41,693 nucleotides of DNA from UBA5951 sp009936885 (GCA_937996625.1 CALKVA010000028.1:1-41693), one strand, 5' to 3'. Counted from the stretch's first letter, positions 16,868-26,832 are shown. A program made the numbers and translations. The notes: a model not told the origin generated them from the sequence alone.

Positions 16868-18222
16868 TTGATTCTGTTCTATTGGGTATAAGCTCTCTTG
16901 GAGCTCTAATCCTTCTGATTATGCTAAGAATACCAGTTGCCTATGCAATGATATTGGTAGGCGGTCTTGGAATTATGAGCGTAAATGGCATTAGTCCCGT
17001 TTTTAATCAGCTCAAAACCCTAGCCTACGGGCAATTCTCAATTTATGATTTATCTGTAGTTCCTTTGTTTATTCTGATGGGGGCGTTGGCTTCTAGAACA
17101 GGGCTAAGCGTTACATTATTCAGGGCAGCAAATGCTTGGCTTGGATGGCTACGGGGCGGCAGTGCGATGGCGGCGATTTCTGCTTGCGCGGGTTTTGGTG
17201 CTATTTGCGGCTCTTCAATCGCAACCGCATCTACAATGGGGCGCGTTGCATTACCTGAATTACGCAAGAATAATTATTCCGCATCCCTTTCTACCGGCGT
17301 TCTGGCCGCTGGCGGTGTACTTGGGATTTTAATACCTCCATCTGTTGTGCTTATTATTTATGCCCTTATCGTGGAGGTAAATATCGTATCCATGTTCGCG
17401 GCCGCCCTGATACCTGGTATATTTGCGATATGCCTTTTTCTGGCAACAATAGCTATATTTGTTGCTATCTGGCCTAATGCTGCCCCACAAACACATAAGA
17501 CTGATAGGGCAGAGAAAAGGCAGGCGTTAATAGGGATTTTGCCCATTATTTTTGTATTCATAGTTGTGCTAGGCGGCTTATATGCCGGGTTTTACAATCC
17601 AACTCCTGCCGCTTCGGTGGGGGTGGGACTTGTTATGTTACTTGGATTTATCCAAAAAAAACTAAGCATAAATGATATCAAAGAGGCTCTTTTAGAAACA
17701 GCTGGCACCTCTGGAATGATATATTTAATTTTGTTTGGTGCAGAATTAATGAAAATTTATATGAGCCGAATTGGACTCCCGCAAGCCACAGCAGAATGGA
17801 TATTGGCTGCCGGTTTTGAGCCGATGGCTGTTTTAATTGTATTGCTATTAGGAATGATACTGCTTGGCTGTTTGTTGGATAGCCTTTCAATAATATTACT
17901 GGTAATCCCTTTTTTCTGGCCTGTGCTAGTAGAGCTTAATGGTGGTTTATATATCACAGCAGATGCTGCAGGCTATGGAATGAGTGCACAAGATTTAAAA
18001 ATCTGGTTTGGTATTCTTGCTCTAATTGTGGTTGAAGTCGGTCTTATCACTCCCCCTGTTGGAATGAATGTTTTTGTAATTGCCTCTCTCGCAGATGATA
18101 TTGATATGACAGAAATATTCAAAGGAGTTGCTCCATTCTTTTTAGCAGAACTAATCCGAATATCTATTTTATTCTCATTACCTGTTTTAGCATTATGGCT
18201 ACCTTCTATATTGTCTGGATAG
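16864..18222 (+). CDS. dctM: TRAP transporter large permease (system 2)
   Basis: A 452-residue polytopic membrane protein and the ion-coupled transport subunit. DctM signatures include the Ser-rich loop CGSSIATASTMGRVALPE (about 115-132), AGGVLGILIPPS (149-160), CLLDSLSIILLVIPF, and GLITPPVGMNVFVI near the C-terminus. It overlaps dctQ by four bases and is followed 47 bases later by a small exported protein that may be in the same transcript. Confidence 0.92.
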   Translation: MIDSVLLGISSLGALILLIMLRIPVAYAMILVGGLGIMSVNGISPVFNQLKTLAYGQFSIYDLSVVPLFILMGALASRTGLSVTLFRAANAWLGWLRGGSAMAAISACAGFGAICGSSIATASTMGRVALPELRKNNYSASLSTGVLAAGGVLGILIPPSVVLIIYALIVEVNIVSMFAAALIPGIFAICLFLATIAIFVAIWPNAAPQTHKTDRAEKRQALIGILPIIFVFIVVLGGLYAGFYNPTPAASVGVGLVMLLGFIQKKLSINDIKEALLETAGTSGMIYLILFGAELMKIYMSRIGLPQATAEWILAAGFEPMAVLIVLLLGMILLGCLLDSLSIILLVIPFFWPVLVELNGGLYITADAAGYGMSAQDLKIWFGILALIVVEVGLITPPVGMNVFVIASLADDIDMTEIFKGVAPFFLAELIRISILFSLPVLALWLPSILSG

Positions 18223-18269
18223 CTGATTTTGCATTAGTTTTTATCTTTACTAAAATAAATAGGGTTTTT

Positions 18270-18713
18270 ATGGAAATCATCTGGAAATATAGTAACAGCT
18301 TTATCATAGCAGTATTATTAAGCCTATTACCTTCACTGATACATGCATCAGAAAAAAGCCGAGCTTCGGCGTATCTATGCACTGATAGCGAAATCATCCT
18401 ACCCTCATCCACGCTGCACGAAAAAATCACCACAACAAAACACTTAATCGCACATTCATCCTTATTGGTCACAGATGAAGATCAGCTCTACTTCAAGCGC
18501 CTGTTTAAAAATAAGGGATTATTTTATAGCCCTGTTACGGATATGGGGGATAGTCGGTTTGACGTCGTAACGTTCGAGAATTCAGTATTAGCCATAAGCA
18601 CAAAAATTGGAGATGAAATTCAAAATGAGCGTTATTTGTGTGAGCGTCATGATGAATTAACAATTATTATTGGCAAGCAAGGCTCCGATTGGCCAGCTTA
18701 CCTGACACAATGA
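18270..18713 (+). CDS. Small exported protein of unknown function, 147 aa
   Basis: The start chosen is the ATG at 18270-18272, preceded by ATAGGG. The longer upstream frame would overlap dctM and add an implausible head. Residues 1-25 form a signal peptide (hydrophobic FIIAVLLSLLPSLIHA). The mature protein has two cysteines that could pair (AYLCTDSE near the start and RYLCERHDE near the end), with a mixed alpha/beta pattern between. No family is recognised. Following dctM so closely, it may be a periplasmic companion of TRAP system 2, or a separate envelope protein. Confidence 0.6.
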   Translation: MEIIWKYSNSFIIAVLLSLLPSLIHASEKSRASAYLCTDSEIILPSSTLHEKITTTKHLIAHSSLLVTDEDQLYFKRLFKNKGLFYSPVTDMGDSRFDVVTFENSVLAISTKIGDEIQNERYLCERHDELTIIIGKQGSDWPAYLTQ

Positions 18714-18753
18714 TGAAGCTAGTTGGGATTAAAGGCTATTTATGGGGGCTTTC

Positions 18754-20346
18754 TCAGCCTGCTTTTTGAGTTTTGAAATGCTTGATAAAATGAGCTATAT
18801 GCTTTATTTCCACATCGTTTAGTTTAAGACCAAGCCGCGTTCTGCGCCACAGAAAATCATCTGCATTTTGTGTCCACTCATTCCTAATTGACCAGCTTAA
18901 TTCTTGTTCAGTAATATAACAGCCAAATTGTTTTCCCAAATCACTTGCCGTTTTACTATCGTTTAAAATATCCCACGCCTCAGTCCCATATAAGCGGATA
19001 AGTCGTCTTGCCCATTCAAAAGATAAATAAGAATAATTTTGCATTAATTTTTCTATTAAACCAGGAAATTCGGCTACTTCAAAATCCCCGCCCGGCAGAG
19101 CTGTATGCGCAGTCCAAGGCTTATCTGGCATTTCAAAAAATGGGGTGATTTCGCTTAATGCACTCTCTGCTAATTTTCGGTATGTTGTGATTTTCCCGCC
19201 AAAGATTGTTACTATAGGCGCAGACGAACTATCTACTCTTAAGACATAATCGCGTGTTGCAGATGAGGCTGCATTTGCACCATCTTCATAAAGAGGGCGA
19301 ACACCAGAATATCGCCAGATAATATCATCACTTGTGATTGGGTTTTTGAAATATTCACTTGCAAATTTAAGCAAATATTCTTGCTCTTCATCTGTGCAGA
19401 TAGGTTTTGTATGCACTAGTTCATGGTCAACATCTGTTGTCCCTATCAAGGTGAAATCCTGCTCATACGGGATAGCAAATATAATACGGCCATCTTTGCC
19501 TTGAAAAAAATAGGCTTTATCATGCTCATACTGCCTTTTAACAACAAGGTGGCTTCCACGAACAAGTCTAACAGAATCAGCTACATTAAGCCTTAATTTT
19601 TTGCCTAATATATCCTGAACCCATGGCCCTGCTGCATTAACAAGATAACGTGCATCTTGTTGCCATTTCTTGCCTGTATTTTGATCCTGCAATGATAATA
19701 CCCAATACTTATCCCCCCGCTCCGCAGCGATAAGTTTTACCCTTGGCAAAATGGTTGCCCCTCGTTTTTGGGCATCTCTGGCATTCAAAATAACAAGCCT
19801 GGAATCCTCCACCCAGCAATCTGAATATTCCAATGCGCGTTTAAATTTTGCTTTAAGAGGTGCTCCCTCTTCAGATTTTTCTAAATTTAATGATTTAGTT
19901 GGCGGTAATATTTTTAGGCCACCAAGCGTGTCGTAGCAGAATAGTCCAAGGCGAATTAACCAAAACGGCCTTCGCGATTTTAACCATGGCATCATGTAAT
20001 TCAGCCATTTCGTGGCAGGTGTTAACGCATCAAACCGCATTGATTTATCAAACGGAAGAACAAATCTAAGAGGCCAGCTAATATGTGGCATTGAGCAAAG
20101 CAATATTTCTCTTTCGATTAACGACTCACGCACAAGCCTGAATTTAAAATATTCAAGATATCGCAAGCCCCCATGGAATAATTTAGTAGACGCAGATGAA
20201 GTCGCACCTCCCAAATCATCCATCTCAACCAAGGTTACTGACAGTCCTCTGCCAGCAGCATCACGTGCTATACCGCTTCCGTTCACACCGCCTCCTATAA
20301 TCATAAGATCGGTTATGATATGTCCTGTTTCTCGATTAACCGACAT
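18754..20346 (-). CDS. glpD: Aerobic glycerol-3-phosphate dehydrogenase
   Basis: FAD enzyme of the inner membrane face that oxidises sn-glycerol 3-phosphate to dihydroxyacetone phosphate and feeds electrons to quinone. Of 530 residues, the N-terminus holds the FAD motif IIGGGVNGSGIARDAAGRG (16-34). It is followed by the GlpD signature TKLFHGGLRYLEYFKFRLVRE split around residues 54-75. The GTTDVDHE loop, the GVRPLY motif and the C-terminal helical domain (IRNEWTQNADDFLWRRTRLGL) are present. No glpK, glpF or glpR lies nearby, so glycerol uptake genes must be elsewhere. It converges on the small exported protein. Confidence 0.95.
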   Translation of the reverse strand: MSVNRETGHIITDLMIIGGGVNGSGIARDAAGRGLSVTLVEMDDLGGATSSASTKLFHGGLRYLEYFKFRLVRESLIEREILLCSMPHISWPLRFVLPFDKSMRFDALTPATKWLNYMMPWLKSRRPFWLIRLGLFCYDTLGGLKILPPTKSLNLEKSEEGAPLKAKFKRALEYSDCWVEDSRLVILNARDAQKRGATILPRVKLIAAERGDKYWVLSLQDQNTGKKWQQDARYLVNAAGPWVQDILGKKLRLNVADSVRLVRGSHLVVKRQYEHDKAYFFQGKDGRIIFAIPYEQDFTLIGTTDVDHELVHTKPICTDEEQEYLLKFASEYFKNPITSDDIIWRYSGVRPLYEDGANAASSATRDYVLRVDSSSAPIVTIFGGKITTYRKLAESALSEITPFFEMPDKPWTAHTALPGGDFEVAEFPGLIEKLMQNYSYLSFEWARRLIRLYGTEAWDILNDSKTASDLGKQFGCYITEQELSWSIRNEWTQNADDFLWRRTRLGLKLNDVEIKHIAHFIKHFKTQKAG

Positions 20347-20530
20347 GTTAATTCAACTTCTGGAGTGGTTAGAATTCCCGTAAATAATACGCGTTTAAGC
20401 TATGTGCATTCTAACAAAAGATAGCAAGCAAAAAAACCTATTATAGGCAAGCTACTCACCAAAACACTTATTCATCAGAATCCATTTTATTCTTATCTAA
20501 TAGCGCTAGATTATGAATTTTAAGTTAGGA

Positions 20531-22183
20531 TTAACGTTGGCTATTTTTCCAATCAGGATGAATAAAATTATCTTGATTGGAGGGTGCAAGCATTTCACCC
20601 CCAAGAATGTGATCTGCTGCTTTCTCAGCAACCATAATCGTCGGTGCATTTAAATTTCCATTTGTGATTCTAGGAAAAATGGATGAATCAGCCACTCGCA
20701 ACCCATCTACATTATGCACCCTACACTCACTATCAACTACTGCCATTGGGTCATTTGCCTGCCCCATACGCAGTGTCCCACATGGATGATAGGCACTTTC
20801 CACATTTTGTTTGATAAAACTATCTATCTGCTCGTCACTCAGAATTGTTTCGCTAGGTTGAATTTCCCTACCTTTAAATGGTGCCATGGCTGGCATATTT
20901 ATGATTTCCCTGCTGAGCCTGATACATTGTCTAAATTGTGCCCAATCATCTTCATGGCTCATATAATTAAATTTTATATGAGGGGCTATTTTTGGGTCAG
21001 CAGAGGTCACATGCACAAACCCCCTAGAATGAGAGCGCATTGGCCCAACATGCAACTGAAACCCATCTTTGGGGGATGCAGATTTTCCGTCATACCTAAT
21101 AGCGGCTGGCAGGAAGTGAAACTGAATGTCAGGATAGGAAATGCCTGCTTGTGAGCGAATAAATCCAAGTGTTTCAAATTGATTAGATGCGCCTATTCCA
21201 TTCTTAAATAGCAACCATTGCGCTCCAATTAGTGCCTTAGATAGCGGATTTAAATATCTGTTTAAGGTGATATTCTTCAAACATTCTATTTGAAAATAAA
21301 CCTCTAGATGATCTTGAAGATTAGCGCCAACACCGGCCAGTTCTTTATAAGGATTTATGCCTATCGATTTCAGAAGCTTAAAGTCGCCAATAGACGATCT
21401 TTGTAAAATTTGCGGTGAATTTATTGCACCTGCTGCAAGAATAATTTCAGCATTTGCCGTTGCGCTAAATTTTTGCCTGCCTTTGAAGAATATAACACCG
21501 GCGGCCCGATTATCTTTAAAAATTATTTTATCAACTAATGCTCCTGTTTCCAGCTTTACGTTTCCGCGCTTCAATGCAGGCCGCAAATACGCATTTGCAG
21601 CAGACCAACGCCTGCCTTTCCAAACTGTCATATCAGCAGCGCCAAACCCCTCTTGTTGATATCCATTATAGTCTTTTGTATGGGCATATCCTGCCTGACA
21701 TGCCGCATCTACAAATGCTTCATGAAGTGGATTATCGCGGGGGCCACGTGTTACATGCAAAGGGCCCTTATTTCCGCGCAACTCGGTTTCGCCTAAATGG
21801 GCATTTTCCATCCTTTTAAAATAGGGTAGAACATCTGCATATCGCCATCCAGTAGCGCCCAGTTCTGCCCAATGATCAAAGTCATTTGCATGACCGCGAA
21901 CATATATCATTCCATTGATTGAACTAGAGCCACCAATAACCCTTCCACGAGGACAAGCGAGAGAGCGCCCATCAAGTGTATCTTCTGGCTCTGCTACATA
22001 TCCCCAATCATATCGTTTCATATTCATCGGATAAGACAAAGCAGCTGGCATTTGAATGAATGGGCCAGCATCGCTTCCCCCATATTCAAGCACCAGAATT
22101 GTATATTTTTTATTTTCCCCCAGACGATACGCAAGTGCAGAACCAGCAGAGCCAGAGCCTATAATGATATAATCAAACTGCAT
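20531..22183 (-). CDS. betA: Choline dehydrogenase (GMC oxidoreductase)
   Basis: A FAD-dependent dehydrogenase of 550 residues that oxidises choline to betaine aldehyde. The FAD motif is GSGSAG (9-14). The GMC signature RGRVIGGSSSINGM lies near 79-92. Catalytic His466 (AYHPCGT) and the second active-site residue Asn512 (GNLNAPT) are present. Strings such as LEYGGSD, FIQMPAALS, MNMKRYDWGY, GPLHVTRGPRDNPL and DYNGYQQEGFG agree closely with BetA as I remember it, more so than the second GMC protein here. No betB, betI or betC is adjacent, so betaine aldehyde oxidation must be encoded elsewhere. A related substrate alcohol cannot be excluded. Confidence 0.85.
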   Translation of the reverse strand: MQFDYIIIGSGSAGSALAYRLGENKKYTILVLEYGGSDAGPFIQMPAALSYPMNMKRYDWGYVAEPEDTLDGRSLACPRGRVIGGSSSINGMIYVRGHANDFDHWAELGATGWRYADVLPYFKRMENAHLGETELRGNKGPLHVTRGPRDNPLHEAFVDAACQAGYAHTKDYNGYQQEGFGAADMTVWKGRRWSAANAYLRPALKRGNVKLETGALVDKIIFKDNRAAGVIFFKGRQKFSATANAEIILAAGAINSPQILQRSSIGDFKLLKSIGINPYKELAGVGANLQDHLEVYFQIECLKNITLNRYLNPLSKALIGAQWLLFKNGIGASNQFETLGFIRSQAGISYPDIQFHFLPAAIRYDGKSASPKDGFQLHVGPMRSHSRGFVHVTSADPKIAPHIKFNYMSHEDDWAQFRQCIRLSREIINMPAMAPFKGREIQPSETILSDEQIDSFIKQNVESAYHPCGTLRMGQANDPMAVVDSECRVHNVDGLRVADSSIFPRITNGNLNAPTIMVAEKAADHILGGEMLAPSNQDNFIHPDWKNSQR

Positions 22184-22384
22184 CCCCTAGCCCTATTTTT
22201 GTAACATTATGAATTATTTAAGACAATAATGACACAGATTGCGTTTATTTGCATATTTGAATAATAATACATCCCTATATCCTAATTGCCATCAACACAA
22301 TATCTTCAAAAAAATGCCGCCAAAACACATAAGGTGTTTTTTTAAATACACAATGATAGGTTTAAAATACAAAAAAACAGAGCT

Positions 22385-23020
22385 ATGAGAAAAAATTCAA
22401 CCAGCTTAACTAGTGCCCGCCCGCTAATCGTTGATTTTATCGGAGGCTCTCTTAATCACCGACTAAATTTTGGTGGCGGCATAAAACAGAACTTAGCCAA
22501 AGCAGTTGGTATTAAATCTGGCATCAGGCCCAATATTATTGATGCAACAGCAGGACTTGGAAGAGATAGTTTTATTCTTGCGTCTATGGGCTCACATATA
22601 ACACTGATTGAGCGTTCGCAAATAATGCATGATTTGCTAGCAGACGGTATGAAAAAGGCTTCACGCGAGGGCGGCAAACTATCTGAGATCATCGCCCGTA
22701 TGACGCTTATTCATGGCGATGCGATTGAGATACTCCCGCAGACTTCAACAGATGTGATTTATATTGACCCGATGCATCCACCAAGACAGAAATCAGCTCT
22801 TGTGAAAACCGAAATGAGACAAATTCGCGCTATCGTAGGTGAAGATTTAGACCAGCTTCAGCTGATTAAAACAGCGCTTGGCGCAAATTGCAGGCGAGTA
22901 GCACTCAAATGGCCTGCAAAATCACCCCTGCCAGATGGTCTGCCAGAATGCTCGCATCAATTAATGGGGAAGTCTGTTCGATTTGATATCTTTATGAACG
23001 CTAATTTAGACGAAACCTGA
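22385..23020 (+). CDS. rsmJ: 16S rRNA m2G1516 methyltransferase (RsmJ-like)
   Basis: An SAM-dependent methyltransferase of 211 residues. The RsmJ pattern is clear: VDFIGGSLNHRLNFGGG (16-32), the SAM-binding motif DATAGLGRD (53-61), the LIERS acidic loop, and the catalytic region DPMHPPRQKSALVKTEMR (128-145). E. coli RsmJ methylates G1516 at N2 in 16S rRNA. The gene is alone on the plus strand, between divergent betA and a convergent dehydrogenase gene 24 bases downstream. Confidence 0.88.
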   Translation: MRKNSTSLTSARPLIVDFIGGSLNHRLNFGGGIKQNLAKAVGIKSGIRPNIIDATAGLGRDSFILASMGSHITLIERSQIMHDLLADGMKKASREGGKLSEIIARMTLIHGDAIEILPQTSTDVIYIDPMHPPRQKSALVKTEMRQIRAIVGEDLDQLQLIKTALGANCRRVALKWPAKSPLPDGLPECSHQLMGKSVRFDIFMNANLDET

Positions 23021-23044
23021 CGCTTCGCGCATAAACCCGCTAAT

Positions 23045-24109
23045 TTAAATGAACGGCGTTTTTATTCCTAGCTGTTCTGCGCCTATTTGTAATTGAGCTC
23101 GCACATCTTCGCTTAACTCAATTCCAGCCTGCGAGATGCGTTCATGATTGCGTGCCTCTAACTCGCCTGGATAGAATATTTCGCTTTGTGTGGGCGCTGT
23201 TTTTGACGATTTTATCGATTTTATCAAGCTTTCCATATCTGCATTAAATTCATCTATTGGCCTACATTTAGCAATATCAATTACAATAACCAAATGACCC
23301 ACCCCGCTTATACCTTCCTTTTGGTAGGGACCTGTTATAGAGCTTCCAAACTGGCTGGCAGACAAAATACCTGACAATACATCCATTGCCATTGAAATTG
23401 CGTATCCCTTATGGCCTGCCATTGGTAATATCTGACCTGCAATTCCATCTGCTGGATTAATTGTTCCATACCCATCTTTATCTAATGCCCACCCTTCAGA
23501 AATTGGTTTATCAGTTGCTTGTGCGTGATACAGCTTTCCTCTTGCAACAGCCGAATTAGCAATATCAAGCATGAAACATGGGAAACTTCCAGCAGGTGCT
23601 GACCATGACCATGGATTATTACCAACCAGCTTTTCAACACCGCCCCATGGCGCCATTGAAGGGCTTGCATTAGAGGATATAAAACCAATACATCCTGCAT
23701 CCGCTGCCATTTTTGTGTAATACATGGCCGTTCCAAAATGTCCAGAATTGCGCACGCAAACAGCTGATATTCCATGTTGCTTTGCTCTATCTATGGCCGA
23801 ATGCATTGCTTTTTTGGCCACAGATTGCCCTATCCCATCCTGTCCGTTCAATACCGCAAGGCCGCCTGCATCTAGCTCCCATTCTGGCTCTTTAGATATT
23901 TGCGTTGCGCCTGATGCGATGCGTGCCCCATACCAAAACAGACGCATGATACCATGAGAGGGATGCCCCCATAAATCAGCCTGTATCAGGCTATCGGCTA
24001 TCACTATGGCATCCTCTTTTTCAAGCTTCATGGATTGAAGACATTCTGCTGCAAAATTTTTGAGTGTTTCAGATGGAATGCGGGTTAAGTTTGGTGGCTT
24101 GTCGCGCAT
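23045..24109 (-). CDS. Malate/L-lactate dehydrogenase family (Ldh2-type) oxidoreductase
   Basis: NAD(P)-dependent 2-hydroxyacid or imino-acid reductase of 354 residues with the unusual Ldh2 fold, unrelated to ordinary lactate dehydrogenases. Key residues visible are HPSHGIMR (His52, Arg56), NGQDGIGQ (88-95), and VRNSGHFG with the probable catalytic His124. The cofactor/substrate segments NNPWSWSAP and ANSAVARGK follow. The family includes malate, sulfolactate, ureidoglycolate and delta-1-piperideine-2-carboxylate reductases. The sequence does not decide among these. Sulfolactate would fit the possible sulfur theme to the right, but that is speculation. Confidence 0.82.
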   Translation of the reverse strand: MRDKPPNLTRIPSETLKNFAAECLQSMKLEKEDAIVIADSLIQADLWGHPSHGIMRLFWYGARIASGATQISKEPEWELDAGGLAVLNGQDGIGQSVAKKAMHSAIDRAKQHGISAVCVRNSGHFGTAMYYTKMAADAGCIGFISSNASPSMAPWGGVEKLVGNNPWSWSAPAGSFPCFMLDIANSAVARGKLYHAQATDKPISEGWALDKDGYGTINPADGIAGQILPMAGHKGYAISMAMDVLSGILSASQFGSSITGPYQKEGISGVGHLVIVIDIAKCRPIDEFNADMESLIKSIKSSKTAPTQSEIFYPGELEARNHERISQAGIELSEDVRAQLQIGAEQLGIKTPFI

Positions 24110-24288
24110 ATTTTACCTTTTTGTTTATAAGCAACTGAGTTTTTTGATATCAGAATTAATCCTAGTGACCTCGAAATAACTTTCTGATAAAAACTGCTAT
24201 GTTTAAAGTTTCAGATACGCCTAAATATAATCAAGAAAATGATATAGCGGAACAGTGTACCCTATAACATTATTTTTCAGAAGTTATA

Positions 24289-24894
24289 GTGAAGAAAGCC
24301 AATAGACCTATGGATTCTAATGATTTTATCCAGCGCTATGTAAAAGATAGCAACTTTAGCCTATCGAAAATGAGTTCTGACACTCAATTAATGTCTGAAG
24401 TTACAAATATTGCAGATGAATGTGTAAGCAGACTTCAAAAGGGCAAAAAACTTTTATTTGCTGGCAATGGCGGAAGTGCTGCTGATTGTCAGCATATGGC
24501 AGGTGAATATGTAAGCCGATTTTTATTCAACCGGGACGGCCTGCCTGCAATTGCATTAACAACAGACAGCTCCATATTGACAGCTATTGGAAATGATTAT
24601 GGCTTTGAAAATCTTTTTTCAAGACAGATTGAAACTCTAGGGGCGTCAGGTGATTTGTTGTTTTGCTATTCAACCTCTGGCAATTCGGAGAATATTCTAA
24701 AGGCTATTGAGACCGCAAAAAAAATGAATGTATGTGTTGTTGGAATGACCGGGTTTAGCAAGGGGAAGATGGATGATATGTGTGATTATCTAATTCAGAT
24801 CCCATCTGAACATACACCGCATATTCAAGAGGGCCACTTGATTGTAGGGCATGCAATTTGTGGCGCTGTTGAGCAACAAATATTCAAAAACTAG
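24289..24894 (+). CDS. gmhA: Phosphoheptose isomerase (sedoheptulose-7-phosphate isomerase)
   Basis: A SIS-domain enzyme of 201 residues that makes D-glycero-D-manno-heptose 7-phosphate for lipopolysaccharide core synthesis. Visible are the phosphate loop GNGGSAADCQHMAGEYVSRF (59-78), AIALTTDSSILTAIGNDYG, the second loop STSGNSENI, and EGHLIVGHAICGAVE with the metal-binding residues. The frame opens with GTG at 24289; an ATG seven codons later (24310, MDSNDFIQ) matches family N-termini better and may be the true start. No other heptose or LPS gene is nearby. Its stop codon shares bases with that of the convergent neighbour. Confidence 0.9.
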   Translation: MKKANRPMDSNDFIQRYVKDSNFSLSKMSSDTQLMSEVTNIADECVSRLQKGKKLLFAGNGGSAADCQHMAGEYVSRFLFNRDGLPAIALTTDSSILTAIGNDYGFENLFSRQIETLGASGDLLFCYSTSGNSENILKAIETAKKMNVCVVGMTGFSKGKMDDMCDYLIQIPSEHTPHIQEGHLIVGHAICGAVEQQIFKN

Positions 24895-25751
24895 CCTTTC
24901 AATCCTGAAATAGGGAGTTTTAAGTAGGTACTTCCATTATCTTCAGAGGGCGGCATATTGCCTGCACGCATATTAACTTGAATTGATGGCATGATTAATT
25001 TTGGGCTGCTTAATGTTTTATCTCTTTCCTCTCTTAGCTTAACAAACTCTGCTTCCGTTATATTTCCGCCTATATGAATATTTCTCAATTTTTGTTCAGC
25101 AATAGTTGTTTGCCATGAAACAGGGCGGCCGTTAGGCATATAATCATGACAAACAAATAATTTGGTTTCATCTGGAAGCGATAATATTTTCTGAATTGAT
25201 CTATATAGCATGTGTGCATCACCACCTGGAAAATCTGCCCGTGCGGTACCGCCATCTGGCATAAATAACGTATCACCCACAAAGACAGCATCACCAACTA
25301 TATGTGCCATGCATGCTGGTGTATGCCCAGGGGTATGGATAGCGGTTGCCTGAAGTGTACCGATTTGATAGCTGTCATTATCTCCAAGAAGCAAATCAAA
25401 TTGGCTTCCATCGCGTTCAAACTCAGTACCAGCGTTAAATATTTTCCCAAAAATGTCTTGAACCTTTATGATTTCCCTAGAAATCGCAATTTTGCCTCCT
25501 AATTGCTTTTGAATATATGGGGCAGCTGACAGATGGTCTGCATGAACATGTGTTTCTACCAGCCATTGAAGCGTTAGCTTATTTTCGGTTATATAGGATA
25601 TGATGCTATCGGCATTTTTATATTCGATTTTTCCAGATGCATAATCAAAATCAAGCACAGAATCAATAACCGCACATTGGGCAGTCTTCACATCTGTTAC
25701 AACATAGCTAATGGTATTAGTCTGCGAATCAAAAAAACCCTCTATTTCCAT
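24891..25751 (-). CDS. MBL-fold persulfide dioxygenase-like protein (ETHE1/Blh type)
   Basis: An iron metallo-beta-lactamase-fold enzyme that in characterised relatives oxidises glutathione persulfide to sulfite. Motifs are ETHVHADHLSAAPYIQ with metal residues at about 68-73, GKIFNAGTEF, HTPGHTPACM, VGDTLFMPDGGTARADFPGGD and FVCHDY. These closely match the Blh/ETHE1 subgroup rather than glyoxalase II. The ATG at 25749-25751 is preferred over an upstream TTG because AGGGA lies about ten bases before it; that gives 286 residues. It is the last gene of the minus-strand run beginning with the LVIVD protein. Its stop overlaps that of gmhA in the single palindrome CTAG. Confidence 0.85.
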   Translation of the reverse strand: MEIEGFFDSQTNTISYVVTDVKTAQCAVIDSVLDFDYASGKIEYKNADSIISYITENKLTLQWLVETHVHADHLSAAPYIQKQLGGKIAISREIIKVQDIFGKIFNAGTEFERDGSQFDLLLGDNDSYQIGTLQATAIHTPGHTPACMAHIVGDAVFVGDTLFMPDGGTARADFPGGDAHMLYRSIQKILSLPDETKLFVCHDYMPNGRPVSWQTTIAEQKLRNIHIGGNITEAEFVKLREERDKTLSSPKLIMPSIQVNMRAGNMPPSEDNGSTYLKLPISGLKG

Positions 25752-25854
25752 CAATTTTTCATCCCTCAATCACTTATCTACTATCTACCTTATTCGCCTT
25801 AAATCATACTCATTCTTATATCTGAATTATCAGCAGATATCTTTATTATGGAGG

Positions 25855-26832
25855 TTATATACCCAAGCCCCCCATTAATTTTTCTGGATATCGCGTGCCA
25901 GAAGTAATTCCGAGCGGAAAGTTAGCATCGAGCAACTCTATTTCTGAAATGGATAAATTCAAATCAGCTGCCCCCAGATTTTCAGAAAGATAGGTGCGTT
26001 TTTTTGTTCCAGGAATTGGAACTATATGGTCAGCCTTTGCCATTGTCCAAGCAATAGCAATCTGCGCCATAGTGCATTCTTTATTTTTTGCCATATCAGA
26101 CAACACCTCTAGTAACGATGTATTCTTAGACATGTTTTCTGGAGCAAACCTAGGGTGCCTTTTTCTGCCGTCATTTTCTGCTAAATCTTCCGATGATAAA
26201 ATAGTCCCTGTTAAAAATCCTCTCCCCATTGGTGAATAATTTACAAAACCAATATTTAAATCAGCTAGCGCATTAATTAATTTCTCCTCTGGTTCTCGAG
26301 ACCATAAAGAATATTCAGTCTGCACAGCAACGATAGGGTGGGTATCATGTGCCTTTTTTATTGTCTGAAGGCTGGCCTCACAAATACCAAGATATCTAAC
26401 TTTTCCCTGTTCAACCAAAAGAGACATTGCACCAAACGTCTCCTCGATAGGTACATCTGGGTCAACACGATGTTGAAAATAAAGGTCTATTACATCTGTA
26501 TTCAATCTACTTAAGCTTTTTTCACAAGCTTGCTGGACATATTCTGGTCGCCCATTAACGGGTGTCTTTGGGTTTATCATCCCGAGATTACCAAATTTTG
26601 TTGCTAAAATAACTTTATCCCTTTTGCCCACCAATGCTTTCGCTAATAATTCCTCATTTAGTCCATTTCCATATGCATCAGAACTATCGAGAAATGTGCA
26701 TCCAAATTCAATTGACTGATGTAAGGTTGCAATTGACTCTGCATCATCTCTCTCACCATAAACAGCAGACATTCCCATGCATCCAAGACCAATTTCTGAT
26801 ACAGCTAATTCTCCCAATTGGCGTTTTTGCAT
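25855..26832 (-). CDS. Aldo/keto reductase
   Basis: An NADPH-dependent TIM-barrel oxidoreductase of 325 residues that interconverts carbonyl compounds and alcohols. The catalytic tetrad is complete: Asp49 and Tyr54 (LDSSDAYGNG), Lys79 (ATKFG) and His121 (YFQHR). The C-terminal cofactor segment IVPIPGTKKRTYLSENL is typical. It belongs to the YakC/pyridoxal-reductase-like branch (GLGCMGMS at 15-22). AAAGGAG upstream supports the ATG. It lies 56 bases after the GMC dehydrogenase on the same strand, so the two probably act on the same carbon skeleton. Confidence 0.9.
   Translation of the reverse strand: MQKRQLGELAVSEIGLGCMGMSAVYGERDDAESIATLHQSIEFGCTFLDSSDAYGNGLNEELLAKALVGKRDKVILATKFGNLGMINPKTPVNGRPEYVQQACEKSLSRLNTDVIDLYFQHRVDPDVPIEETFGAMSLLVEQGKVRYLGICEASLQTIKKAHDTHPIVAVQTEYSLWSREPEEKLINALADLNIGFVNYSPMGRGFLTGTILSSEDLAENDGRKRHPRFAPENMSKNTSLLEVLSDMAKNKECTMAQIAIAWTMAKADHIVPIPGTKKRTYLSENLGAADLNLSISEIELLDANFPLGITSGTRYPEKLMGGLGI

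Noticed and set aside
15260..18222. TRAP system 2 as a duplicate of system 1
   Set aside because: Gene order and overlaps are the same, but receptor and permease sequences are clearly different, so these are separate family members.
22322..22343. AAAACAC/GTGTTTT hairpin followed by T residues upstream of rsmJ
   Set aside because: The stem is weak and lies upstream of two divergent genes, where no transcript needs ending. It is probably chance in AT-rich DNA.
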